In this document: piece by piece, positions 17,978 to 26,645 of the stretch
How the letters are laid out: each line of letters begins with the position of its first letter
Position numbering within the stretch: the first letter of the stretch is position 1
Source: Pseudomonas sp. PA15(2017)
GTDB taxonomy: Bacteria > Pseudomonadota > Gammaproteobacteria > Pseudomonadales > Pseudomonadaceae
DNA length: 47,446 bases
Direction: 5' to 3'
Assembly (NCBI RefSeq): GCF_001945395.1
Contig: NZ_MSXV01000055.1
Coordinates: forward strand, 61,077 to 108,522
Position numbers and translations under genes: made by a program
Notes under the pieces: model-generated
The model's input: the letters and a program-made list of their open reading frames with translations, nothing else
Told to the model about the DNA's origin: nothing
The model's database searches: none

Positions 17978-18756
17978 GTTTCGTCACCGAGGATTATCGC
18001 GTGTCCATCGGCGGCCAGCCGATCATCCGCGACTTCGCCGTGCGTGCCGAAGCGGGCCGTACCCTGGCGCTGCTCGGCGCCAATGGCGCGGGTAAGTCGA
18101 CGTTCATGAAGGGGCTATGTGGGCTGCTGCGTGCCGAAGGCTCGGCGACCATCGACGGCACCCAATTACTCGGCCTGGAGCCGGCGCTGCGCGCGAGGCT
18201 GATCGGCTATGTGGCTCAGGACATGGCCCACCTCGACGTGCGCCTGTCGACCTACGAATTGCTCCTGCTCGCGCAGCATGGTGGCGCGCGAGGCTGGTCG
18301 ACCCAGCGCGACAGCCAGCGGCGCGCCAGTGAAGTGCTCGACCTGCTGGGCCTGCAACGCTTCGCTGAAAAGCAGCCGGGGCAACTGTCCGGTGGTGAGC
18401 GGCAGATGATTTCCCTCGCCCTGGCGCTGGTGCGCAGCCCACGCCTGCTGCTGCTCGATGAGCCGACCTCGGCGCTGGACCTGGCCAACCAGTTGCACAT
18501 GCTCGAGGCGGTCAGCGCCTACACGCGCCGCGAGAACATCGTCACCCTGGCGATCTTCCATGACATGAACCTGGCCAGCCGCTATGCCGACGACGCGCTG
18601 ATGATCGACCGGGGCCGCGTGCACGGCTGCGGCACCACCGACCAGATGCTCACCCCCGAGCACCTGGCCGCCGTGTACGGCGTCGATTGCCGCACCCTGA
18701 GCGTGGACGGTGGTGCCTATACCGCGATCTATCCGGTGGCGGTGATCGGCACCTAA
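17974..18756 (+). CDS. Iron/siderophore-type ABC transporter ATP-binding protein
   Basis: 260 residues, FecE/FhuC type. Walker A is GANGAGKST (35-43), the Q-loop is in GYVAQDM, the signature is LSGGERQMISLALAL, Walker B is LLLLDEPTSALDL, and the switch histidine is in IFHDMN. Third gene of the operon, coupled by ATGA to the permease. A palindromic repeat abuts its stop codon and probably ends the transcript. Confidence 0.93.
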   Translation: MSFVTEDYRVSIGGQPIIRDFAVRAEAGRTLALLGANGAGKSTFMKGLCGLLRAEGSATIDGTQLLGLEPALRARLIGYVAQDMAHLDVRLSTYELLLLAQHGGARGWSTQRDSQRRASEVLDLLGLQRFAEKQPGQLSGGERQMISLALALVRSPRLLLLDEPTSALDLANQLHMLEAVSAYTRRENIVTLAIFHDMNLASRYADDALMIDRGRVHGCGTTDQMLTPEHLAAVYGVDCRTLSVDGGAYTAIYPVAVIGT

Positions 18757-18823
18757 CCCGGGTATCGCTGCGCTCAACCCGAGCTACAGGCCGTAGCCTG
18801 AGTCGAGCGCAGCGACACCCAGG
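18757..18823. repeat. Long imperfect palindrome (CCCGGGT...GTAGCC type)
   Basis: Two 31-nt arms (18757-18787 and 18793-18823) share CGCTGCGCTC and its complement GAGCGCAGCG and flank a 5-nt loop with GAGCTAC/GTAGCC at the apex. It begins immediately after the ABC ATPase stop codon. A related copy, arranged inside out, is at 29164-29230. It probably acts as a terminator or mRNA 3' stabiliser. Confidence 0.75.
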
Positions 18824-18873
18824 TTGGTTTCAGAGTGCTGGCAGAAGAGCAACAGTAGATGCTTCACCCGCCT

Positions 18874-19019
18874 GTGGGAGCGGGTGGGGACGCCTGGGCC
18901 ATGCCCGCGAACGCTGCGCGGGCATGGCCCGTTCCCACAAATACTGCGCGATGTCCGCTCCCGCCACTTAGCCGCCAAAGTCGACGAACCTGGGCTTGAA
19001 GATTATGAACAGGCTCTAA
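18874..19019. repeat. Second copy of the composite REP-like repeat
   Basis: A GTGGGAGCGGG ... CCCGTTCCCAC hairpin (18874-18937) is followed by the same 63-nt tail (18955-19017) found at 172-234, with three mismatches. As in the first copy, the tail ends a few tens of bases from the 3' end of a minus-strand gene. The left inverted end seen in copy one is not visible here. With the palindrome before it, it accounts for nearly all of 18757-19064. Confidence 0.8.
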
Positions 19020-19064
19020 GGCGCGCTCTCGATGTAAGGCTGCAGCGTTATCGCAATCTGCGCG

Positions 19065-20372
19065 TCAGCCATCGCGGCGGTGCACGCTGTTCCCCGCCGC
19101 AAAGGTCTCTTTGATCACCCGGTCATCGCCCAGGGTGATCAGCGCAAACAGTCGCTCGGCCAGATTGCCGCTCTGCTTGAGACGGTAGTCGATCAGCGGC
19201 GTGGCCTGGTAGTCGAGTACCACGAAGTCCGCGTCCTTGCCGGCTGCGAAGTTGCCGATGCGCTCGTCCAGATACAGCGCCCGGGCGCTGCCCAGGGTGG
19301 CCAGGTACAGCGACTTGAACGGGTCGAGCTTCTGGCCCTGCAACTGCATGATCTTGTAAGCCTCGCTGAGCGAGCGCAGTTGCGAGAAGCTGGTGCCGGC
19401 GCCGATGTCGGTACCCAGGCCGACGCGTACCTTGTGCTGCTCCATGCGCTTGAGGTCGAACAGGCCACTGCCGAGAAACAGGTTGGAGGTCGGGCAGAAG
19501 GCCACCGCCGAGCCGGTCTCGGCCAGGCGCTGGCATTCGGCGTCGCACAGGTGTACGGCGTGGGCGAACACCGAGCGTGGGCCGGTGAGCTGGTGCTTGT
19601 CGTAGACGTCCAGGTAGCCGCCGTTGTCCGGGAACAGCTCCTTGACCCACTCGATTTCCTGGCGGTTTTCCGACAGGTGCGTGTGCAGATAAAGGTCCGG
19701 GTACTCGCCCAGCAGGCGTCCAGCCATGGCCAGCTGCTCCGGCGTGCTGGTCGGTGCGAAGCGCGGCGTCACCGCGTAATGCAGGCGGCCCTTGCCGTGC
19801 CAGCGCTCGATCAGTTCACAGCTGTCGGCGTAGCCGGATTCCACCGTATCGGTCAGCGCCTCGGGGGCGTTACGGTCCATCAGCACCTTGCCGGCGATCA
19901 TGCGCAGGTCCAGTGCGCTGGCGACCTCGAAGAAGGCATCCACCGACTGCTTGTGCACGCTGCCGAACACCAGCGCGGTGGTGGTGCCGTTGCGCAGCAG
20001 CTCCTTGACGAACACCTCGGCCACTTCGCGGGCATGGGCCTGGTCGGCGAAACGCATCTCGGTCGGAAAGGTGTAGGTATTCAGCCAGTCGAGCAGTTGC
20101 TCGCCGTAGGCGCCGATCATGCCGGTCTGCGGGAAATGGATATGGGTGTCGATGAAGCCCGGGGTGATCAGCGCGTTCTCGTAATGGCTCAGGGCGACGC
20201 CGGCCAGGCGCGGCAGCAGGTCGTCGGCCGGGCCCACGTCGCGAACCTTGCCATCCTCGACCAGCAGGATGCCGTCCTCGAAATAGGCGTAGGACGCCTC
20301 GATACCGACCTCGGCCGGATCGGCCAGGCTGTGCAGGATGGCGCCGCGGTAGGCGTGGAGCGTAGTGGACAT
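19065..20372 (-). CDS. guaD: Guanine deaminase
   Basis: 435 residues from the ATG at 20372 (MSTTLHAYRG); the frame runs further upstream, but this start fits the family length and follows GAGGCC. It hydrolyses guanine to xanthine and ammonia (purine salvage and catabolism, cytoplasm). Amidohydrolase features are the zinc pair in PGFIDTHIHFPQ (H77, H79), then HTHLSENRQEIEW and the GTDIGAG aspartate. FPQTGMIGAYGEQLLDWL is typical of guanine deaminases. It lies 160 bp downstream of an MFS permease on the same strand, possibly a purine carrier, but no other purine-catabolism gene is seen nearby. Confidence 0.93.
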   Translation of the reverse strand: MSTTLHAYRGAILHSLADPAEVGIEASYAYFEDGILLVEDGKVRDVGPADDLLPRLAGVALSHYENALITPGFIDTHIHFPQTGMIGAYGEQLLDWLNTYTFPTEMRFADQAHAREVAEVFVKELLRNGTTTALVFGSVHKQSVDAFFEVASALDLRMIAGKVLMDRNAPEALTDTVESGYADSCELIERWHGKGRLHYAVTPRFAPTSTPEQLAMAGRLLGEYPDLYLHTHLSENRQEIEWVKELFPDNGGYLDVYDKHQLTGPRSVFAHAVHLCDAECQRLAETGSAVAFCPTSNLFLGSGLFDLKRMEQHKVRVGLGTDIGAGTSFSQLRSLSEAYKIMQLQGQKLDPFKSLYLATLGSARALYLDERIGNFAAGKDADFVVLDYQATPLIDYRLKQSGNLAERLFALITLGDDRVIKETFAAGNSVHRRDG

Positions 20373-20532
20373 GGGGCCTCGATACAGATCCGATAGAGCG
20401 GTCCAGGGCGGTCGCGGGTTGCGACGCCGCAGGCGTGTGCGTATCGATGTGACGCGCACTGCGTTGAGCGTAGATTTTGCGGGACAAGGGCGGTGGCGAC
20501 AACCTCGTCCGACGCGAATGTTGACCTGATGG

Positions 20533-21762
20533 TCAGGTGGTGGGGCGCGGCGCTGCGTTGTCGAGTTCGGGTCCCATGGTGTCGGCCTTGAGGGTTTCCG
20601 GCATGCCCATCAGCAGGAGCACGGCGCAGCCAGCCACCGCTGCCAGCACCAGGAAGGCGCTGTCGTAGCCGTTCGCCTCGGCGACATAACCGGCCAGACC
20701 GTTGCTCAGCGCCGCGCCGATGCCGAACACCAGGCTCACGCTGGCCAGGCTGACGTTGAAATGGCCGCTGCCGTGGGTCAGGTCGCGCACCATCAGTGGA
20801 ATCAAGGCACCGAACAGGCCGGCGCCGATGCCGTCGAGCAATTGCACGGATACCAGCCAAACCGGATCGTCGCTCAGCGTGTACAACACGCCACGGATCG
20901 GCAGGATCAGAAAGCCGGCCAGCAGCAGCGGCTTGCGCCCCCAGCGATCGGCGCGGGCACCGACCAGCATGGCCGCTGGAATCATCACCAGTTGGGCGGC
21001 GACGATACAGGCCGAGATCAGCGTGGTCGCCAGCTCCGGATTGGCCAGCGCGAGTTTCTGCCCCACCAGCGGCAACATGGCGGCATTGGCCAGGTGAAAC
21101 AGCGCGCAGCACAGCGCCAGCAGCACCAGCGGCGGTTGGGTGAGCAATTGGCGCAGTGGCGTCATCGCCGAGCCGCTTTCACGGCCCCGGGCCTGGTCGG
21201 CGTCGATGGCGCGGGCGGGAATGCTCAATGCCGACAGCAGGCTGAGCACGGCCATGGCGGTCATCAGATAGAACACCGCGACCGGCCCCCACAGGTAGGC
21301 GAGCAGACCGGCGAGCAGCGCGGCTGTGGCGTTACCGGCGTGGTTGAAGGATTCGTTGCGGGCAATACGGCGGGTAAACGCCTTCGGCCCGACGATGCCC
21401 AGGGTGATGCCGGCCAGCGCCGGGGCGAACACCGAGGAGGCCATGCCAGCGGCGATCTGGCTGACCGCTACCCAGGCGAATTGCGCCTGCCACAGGGTGA
21501 CCAGGCAGGCGAGGGTGACCAGAATGGAGGCAGCTGCAACCAGCAGGCGCTTGTCGCGCACCCAGTCCACCAGCGCGCCCGCGGGAATCTGCGCGGCCAG
21601 GCCGGCCAGCCCACCGAGGGCCATGACCAGGCCGATGTCGCCGGCCTGCCACTTGTGTACCGAGAGCAGGTAGATCGCCAGATAAGGCCCGAGGCCGTCG
21701 CGAACGTCAGCCAGAAAGAAATTCAGGCGATCCAGTTTCGCTGCGCATGCGTACGTCTGCAT
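20533..21762 (-). CDS. MFS transporter
   Basis: 409 residues with about 12 membrane helices. The loop 2-3 motif is GALVDWVRDKRLLV and the second-half equivalent is GARADRWGRKPLLLAGF, both typical of the major facilitator superfamily. The ATG at 21762 (MQTYACAAKLDRLNFF) is chosen for its CTGAGG ribosome-binding site; the upstream extension is rich in arginine and not family-like. The substrate is unknown. Position upstream of guaD allows a purine role, but drug/solute efflux is equally possible. Confidence 0.85.
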   Translation of the reverse strand: MQTYACAAKLDRLNFFLADVRDGLGPYLAIYLLSVHKWQAGDIGLVMALGGLAGLAAQIPAGALVDWVRDKRLLVAAASILVTLACLVTLWQAQFAWVAVSQIAAGMASSVFAPALAGITLGIVGPKAFTRRIARNESFNHAGNATAALLAGLLAYLWGPVAVFYLMTAMAVLSLLSALSIPARAIDADQARGRESGSAMTPLRQLLTQPPLVLLALCCALFHLANAAMLPLVGQKLALANPELATTLISACIVAAQLVMIPAAMLVGARADRWGRKPLLLAGFLILPIRGVLYTLSDDPVWLVSVQLLDGIGAGLFGALIPLMVRDLTHGSGHFNVSLASVSLVFGIGAALSNGLAGYVAEANGYDSAFLVLAAVAGCAVLLLMGMPETLKADTMGPELDNAAPRPTT

Positions 21763-21860
21763 GGAGAACCTCAGGCGAAGAAAACGCGCCAGGCGATTGC
21801 GCTGGCCTGGCGATTGGATGCCGGCGAAGCGGCGGCGTTCCCTGTACGCATGCGCGAGGC

Positions 21861-21887
21861 TTGCTGGCATCTTGGCTGTGCTAAACT
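21861..21887 (+). promoter_or_regulatory. Possible smc promoter
   Basis: TTGCTG (21861-21866) and TAAACT (21882-21887) are spaced 15 bp apart, about 125 bp before smc. Spacing is short, so support is modest. Confidence 0.4.
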
Positions 21888-22012
21888 CCCGGCCCTTCTG
21901 GCCATTGGCCAGGCCTCACGCTCCCCAAGCATCGCGCCTCAAGGACATTTATGACGCTGTGCGCCGCTGACCTCCCTGCCATCCTGGTTGCCGTCTCGGC
22001 GAGTGCCTGCGC

Positions 22013-25000
22013 ATGCGTCTGAAATCCATCAAGCTGGCGGGCTTCAAGTCCTTCGTCGACCCCACCACGGTTAACTTCCCCAGCAACATGGCGGCGGTGG
22101 TCGGCCCTAACGGCTGCGGCAAGTCCAACATCATCGATGCCGTGCGCTGGGTGATGGGCGAGAGCTCGGCGAAGAACCTGCGCGGCGAGTCGATGACCGA
22201 CGTCATCTTCAACGGCTCCAACACCCGTAAACCGGTGACCCAGGCCAGCATCGAGCTGATCTTCGACAACAGCGACAACACCCTGACCGGCGAGTACGCG
22301 GCTTTCGCGGAAATCTCCATTCGCCGCCGAGTGACCCGCGACAGCCAGAACACCTATTTCCTCAACGGCGTGAAATGCCGACGGCGCGACATCACCGACA
22401 TCTTCCTCGGCACCGGCCTGGGCCCGCGCAGTTACTCGATCATCGAGCAGGGCATGATCAGCAAGCTGATCGAGGCCAAGCCCGAGGAGCTGCGCAACTT
22501 CATCGAAGAGGCGGCGGGCATCTCCAAGTACAAGGAGCGCCGCCGCGAGACCGAGAGCCGTATCCGCCGCACCCAGGAGAACCTGGCGCGCCTGACCGAC
22601 CTGCGTGAAGAACTGGAACGCCAGCTCGAGCGCCTGCACCGTCAGGCCCAGGCGGCCGAGAAGTATCAGGAGTACAAGGCCGAGGAGCGCCAGCTCAAGG
22701 CGCAGCTGACCGCGTTGCGTTGGCAGACGCTGAACGAGCAGGTCGGCCAGCGTGAGGCGGTGATCGGCAACCAGGAGGTTTCCTTCGAGGCGCTGGTGGC
22801 CGAACAGCGCAACGCCGACGCCAGTATCGAGCGGCTGCGCGACGGCCACCATGAGCTGTCCGAGCGGTTCAACCTGGTGCAGGGCCGCTTCTATTCGGTG
22901 GGCGGCGATATCGCCCGGGTCGAGCAGAGCATCCAGCACGGCCAGCAGCGCCTGCGCCAGTTGCAGGACGACCTGCGTGAAGCCGAGCGCGCGCGCCTGG
23001 AAACCGAATCGCACCTGGGCCACGACCGCACCCTGCTGGCTACCCTCGGTGAAGAACTGGCCATGCTCGAACCGGAGCAGGAAGTCACCGCGGCGGCTGC
23101 CGAGGAGTCCGCCGCCGCGCTGGAAGAAGCCGAGACCGGTATGCACGGCTGGCAGGAACAATGGGAGGCCTTCAATCAGCGCAGCGCCGAGCCGCGCCGC
23201 CAGGCCGAGGTACAGCAGTCGCGTATCCAGCAGCTGGAACAGAGCCTGGAGCGCCTCGGTGAACGCCAACGGCGCCTGGGCGATGAGCTGCAGCAGCTGG
23301 CGGCCGACCCGGAAGATGCGGCGATCATCGAGCTGGGCGAGGAGATCGCCGTCGGCGAGCTGGACCTGGAGCAAGTGCAGGAACAGGAAACCGAGCAGGC
23401 CGAGCGCCTGCAGCAATTGCGTGACGAACTGCAGCACACCGGCCAGGCCCAACAGCAGGCCCAGGGCGAGCTGCAACGCCTCGATGGTCGCCTCGCGTCT
23501 CTGGAAGCCTTGCAGCAGGCCGCGCTGGACCCCGACAAGGGCACGGCGCAATGGTTGCGCGACAACGGCCTCGAGCAGCGCCCGCGCCTGGCCGAAGGCC
23601 TGCGGGTGGAGGCCGGCTGGGAGCTGGCGGTGGAAACCGTGCTCGGCGCCGACCTGCAGGCCGTGCTGCAGGACGATTTCGGCGGGCTGGATTTCGCCGC
23701 CCTCGAACAGGGCGAATTGCGCCTGGTGTCGGCGGCCGGTAATGGTCAGCGCATCCCCGGCAGCCTGCTGGACAAGGTCGAGTCACCCGTGGACCTGGCG
23801 CCGTGGCTGGGCCGCGTGCGCCCGGTCGAAAACCTCGATCAGGCCCTGGCCGAACGCGCCACGCTGGCATCCGGGGAAAGCCTGGTCAGCCGCGATGGCT
23901 ATTGGGTGGGCCGGCACTTTCTGCGTGTGCGGCGTGCCAGCGAGGCGCAGAGCGGCGTACTGGCCCGGGCGCAGGAGCTGGAGAGCCTGGCTCTGGAGCG
24001 GGACGAGCGCGAGGCCGCGCTGGCGCTGCTGGAGGAAAGCCTGCAGGCCCTGCGCCAGCGTCAGCGCCAGGAAGAAGAATTGCGCGAGCAGCAGCGCCGT
24101 CAGTTGCAGGATCAGGCGCGCCGCCTGGGCGAGCTGAAGGCGCGGCTGTCGGCCGGGCAGGCCAAGGCTGAGCAGTTGGTGCTGCGGCGTCGGCGCATCG
24201 AGGCCGAGCAGCAGGAACTGGCCGAGCAGCGGGCCATGGAAACCGAACAATTGGGTGAGGGGCGTCTGTATCTGCAGGACGCCCTCGACAGCATGGCCCT
24301 GGATACCGAGCAACGCGAAAGCCTGCTGGCCAGCCGCGATGCCCTGCGCGAGCAGCTCGATCGCGTCCGTCAGGAGGCGCGCCAGCACAAGGATCACGCC
24401 CATCAGTTGGCCGTGCGCCTGGGTTCGCTGCGCGCCCAGCACGATTCCACCCGCCAGGCCCTGGAACGCCTCGAGCTGCAATCCGAGCGACTCACGGAAA
24501 AGCGCGAGCAGCTCGACCTGAATCTGGAGGAGGGCGCTGCGCCGCTGGAAGAGTTGCGCCTGAAACTCGAGGAGCTGCTCGAACGGCGCATGGGCGTCGA
24601 AGAGGAGTTGCGCCTGGCGCGCCTCGCGCTGGAAGATGCCGACCGCGAGCTGCGTGACGCCGAGAAACGCCGCACCCAGGCCGAGCAGCAATCGCAATTG
24701 CTGCGTGGCCAGCTGGAGCAGCAGCGCCTGGAATGGCAATCGCTGAACGTCCGCCGCAAGGCCCTGCAGGACCAGTTGCTGGAAGAGGGTTTTGATCTGC
24801 ACGGCGTGCTTGCCACCTTGCCCGAGGACGCCGGCGAGACAGCCTGGGAGCAGGCCCTGGAACAGATGGCCGGGCGTATCCAGCGGCTTGGTGCGATCAA
24901 CCTGGCGGCTATCGAGGAGTATCAGCAGCAATCCGAGCGCAAGCGCTACCTGGATGCCCAGAACGCCGACCTGGTCGAAGCACTGGAAACCCTGGAAAAC

Positions 25001-25501
25001 GTCATCCGCAAGATCGACCGGGAAACCCGCAACCGTTTCAAGGAAACCTTCGACCAGATCAACGCCGGCCTGCAGGCGCTTTTCCCGAAAGTTTTCGGCG
25101 GTGGCAGCGCTTATTTGGAACTCACCGGCGAAGATCTACTCGATACCGGGGTGACCATCATGGCGCGTCCACCGGGCAAGAAGAACAGCACCATCCATTT
25201 GCTGTCCGGCGGGGAGAAGGCATTGACGGCGCTGGCGCTGGTATTTTCGATCTTCCAGCTCAATCCGGCGCCGTTCTGCATGCTCGACGAAGTGGACGCT
25301 CCGCTGGACGATGCCAACGTCGGGCGTTACGCGCGGCTGGTCAAGGAGATGTCGGAAACCGTGCAGTTCATCTACATCACCCACAACAAGATCGCCATGG
25401 AAATGGCCGACCAGTTGATGGGCGTGACGATGCACGAGCCCGGTTGTTCGCGTCTGGTTGCGGTGGATGTGGAGGAAGCTTTGGCGATGGTGGACAGCTG
25501 A
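22013..25501 (+). CDS. smc: Chromosome segregation protein SMC
   Basis: 1162 residues, full length. The N-terminal ATPase half carries Walker A GPNGCGKSN (31-39). Long coiled coils rich in Glu, Gln, Arg and Leu flank a hinge of about residues 500-660. The C-terminal half has the ABC signature LLSGGEKAL (near 1063) and Walker B MLDEVDAPLDD (near 1090). The homodimer extrudes DNA loops and organises the origin region with ScpAB; the scp genes are not in this window. The ATG at 22013 agrees with the conserved MRLKSIKLAGFKSFVDPT start. zipA follows after 226 bp, the usual pseudomonad order. Confidence 0.97.
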   Translation: MRLKSIKLAGFKSFVDPTTVNFPSNMAAVVGPNGCGKSNIIDAVRWVMGESSAKNLRGESMTDVIFNGSNTRKPVTQASIELIFDNSDNTLTGEYAAFAEISIRRRVTRDSQNTYFLNGVKCRRRDITDIFLGTGLGPRSYSIIEQGMISKLIEAKPEELRNFIEEAAGISKYKERRRETESRIRRTQENLARLTDLREELERQLERLHRQAQAAEKYQEYKAEERQLKAQLTALRWQTLNEQVGQREAVIGNQEVSFEALVAEQRNADASIERLRDGHHELSERFNLVQGRFYSVGGDIARVEQSIQHGQQRLRQLQDDLREAERARLETESHLGHDRTLLATLGEELAMLEPEQEVTAAAAEESAAALEEAETGMHGWQEQWEAFNQRSAEPRRQAEVQQSRIQQLEQSLERLGERQRRLGDELQQLAADPEDAAIIELGEEIAVGELDLEQVQEQETEQAERLQQLRDELQHTGQAQQQAQGELQRLDGRLASLEALQQAALDPDKGTAQWLRDNGLEQRPRLAEGLRVEAGWELAVETVLGADLQAVLQDDFGGLDFAALEQGELRLVSAAGNGQRIPGSLLDKVESPVDLAPWLGRVRPVENLDQALAERATLASGESLVSRDGYWVGRHFLRVRRASEAQSGVLARAQELESLALERDEREAALALLEESLQALRQRQRQEEELREQQRRQLQDQARRLGELKARLSAGQAKAEQLVLRRRRIEAEQQELAEQRAMETEQLGEGRLYLQDALDSMALDTEQRESLLASRDALREQLDRVRQEARQHKDHAHQLAVRLGSLRAQHDSTRQALERLELQSERLTEKREQLDLNLEEGAAPLEELRLKLEELLERRMGVEEELRLARLALEDADRELRDAEKRRTQAEQQSQLLRGQLEQQRLEWQSLNVRRKALQDQLLEEGFDLHGVLATLPEDAGETAWEQALEQMAGRIQRLGAINLAAIEEYQQQSERKRYLDAQNADLVEALETLENVIRKIDRETRNRFKETFDQINAGLQALFPKVFGGGSAYLELTGEDLLDTGVTIMARPPGKKNSTIHLLSGGEKALTALALVFSIFQLNPAPFCMLDEVDAPLDDANVGRYARLVKEMSETVQFIYITHNKIAMEMADQLMGVTMHEPGCSRLVAVDVEEALAMVDS

Positions 25502-25526
25502 GAGGGCCGAACACGTTTTTTGTCGC

Positions 25527-25555
25527 GTAAAAACCGGCCGCAGTGGCGGTTTTAC
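25527..25555 (+). terminator. Possible smc terminator hairpin
   Basis: GTAAAAACCG and CGGTTTTAC form a stem with a one-base bulge, 26 nt after the smc stop. No long T-run follows, so termination strength is uncertain. Confidence 0.45.
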
Positions 25556-25727
25556 AGTGTTTTGCCGGTGTAAAGTTGCCTTTCGTCGTGCTAGCTTAAT
25601 GGCCACTTTTGTTGCACGTGGGAAAACGCCAGTCAGAACATGGAGTTGGCGCCACGTTTCAAGGTCATCATGACGGGCCAGGACGCCTTTTTTTCATCAA
25701 TTTTTGCTTTAGGGGTCAGGACATTTC

Positions 25728-26555
25728 ATGGAATTCGGTCTACGCGAGTGGCTGATCATCATCGGTATCATCGTCATCGCCGGCATCCTCTTCGATGGCT
25801 GGCGGCGCATGCGCGGTGGCAAAGGCAAGCTCAAGTTCCGGCTCGACCGCAACCTGCCCAATCTTCCCGACGACGATAGCGATCCCGACGTGCTCAGCCC
25901 GCCCAGGGTGATCGAGCGCAACCAGGAACCCTCGCTGGACGAAGACGACCTGCCGTCGATGAGCGCCCGTGACGTCAACAACCGTCGTCGTGGCGAGCCG
26001 CGCCAGGGCGACCTGGACCTGACCGCCGACGAGCCGGTGCCGACGCTGCTCAGCCCGGTGGACGACGAAGACGACGCGCGCACCAGCGTTTCCGCCAAGC
26101 AGAGCGACAAGGATTTGCCGCCGGTCGAGGAAGTGCTGGTGATCAACGTCATCGCCCGCGACGAACAAGGCTTCAAGGGCCCCGCGCTGCTGCAGAACAT
26201 CCTGGAAAGCGGCCTGCGGTTCGGCGAGATGGACATCTTCCATCGTCATGAGAGCATGGCTGGCAACGGCGAGGTACTGTTTTCCATGGCCAACGCGCTG
26301 AAACCCGGCACCTTCGACCTGGACGACATCGAAGGCTTCAGCACCCGTGCGGTAAGCTTCTTCCTCGGCCTGCCAGGCCCGCGTCACCCCAAGCAGGCCT
26401 TCGACGTGATGGTCGCTGCAGCGCGCAAGCTGGCCCACGAACTCAATGGTGAGCTCAAGGACGATCAGCGCAGCGTGCTGACCGCGCAAACCATCGAACA
26501 TTACCGTCAGCGCATCGTCGAATACGAACGCCGCCTGTTGACGCAAAAACGCTGA
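25728..26555 (+). CDS. zipA: Cell division protein ZipA
   Basis: 275 residues. The N-terminal membrane anchor WLIIIGIIVIAGILFDGWRRMR (about 6-27) is followed by a charged, Pro/Asp-rich linker (30-130). The C-terminal ZipA domain (about 135-270) binds the FtsZ tail, with VLVINVIARDEQGFKGPALLQ and FHRHESMAGNGEVLFSMANAL. It tethers the Z-ring to the inner membrane. The start at 25728 follows AGGGGTCAGG. It lies between smc and ligA as in other pseudomonads. Confidence 0.95.
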   Translation: MEFGLREWLIIIGIIVIAGILFDGWRRMRGGKGKLKFRLDRNLPNLPDDDSDPDVLSPPRVIERNQEPSLDEDDLPSMSARDVNNRRRGEPRQGDLDLTADEPVPTLLSPVDDEDDARTSVSAKQSDKDLPPVEEVLVINVIARDEQGFKGPALLQNILESGLRFGEMDIFHRHESMAGNGEVLFSMANALKPGTFDLDDIEGFSTRAVSFFLGLPGPRHPKQAFDVMVAAARKLAHELNGELKDDQRSVLTAQTIEHYRQRIVEYERRLLTQKR

Positions 26556-26575
26556 AAGAAAGCGGCACCGACGAG

Positions 26576-26613
26576 CCTCAAGCTACAAGCCCAGCGCTTG
26601 GCTTGAGGTTTTT
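26576..26613 (+). terminator. Terminator between zipA and ligA
   Basis: CCTCAAGC (26576-26583) pairs with GCTTGAGG (26601-26608), with further AAGC/GCTT pairing inside the loop, followed by five T residues. ligA therefore may have its own promoter, or read-through occurs. Confidence 0.75.
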
Positions 26614-26645
26614 CGTTTCTGTGCCCTGGCCGTGGCCCGCCGAGA

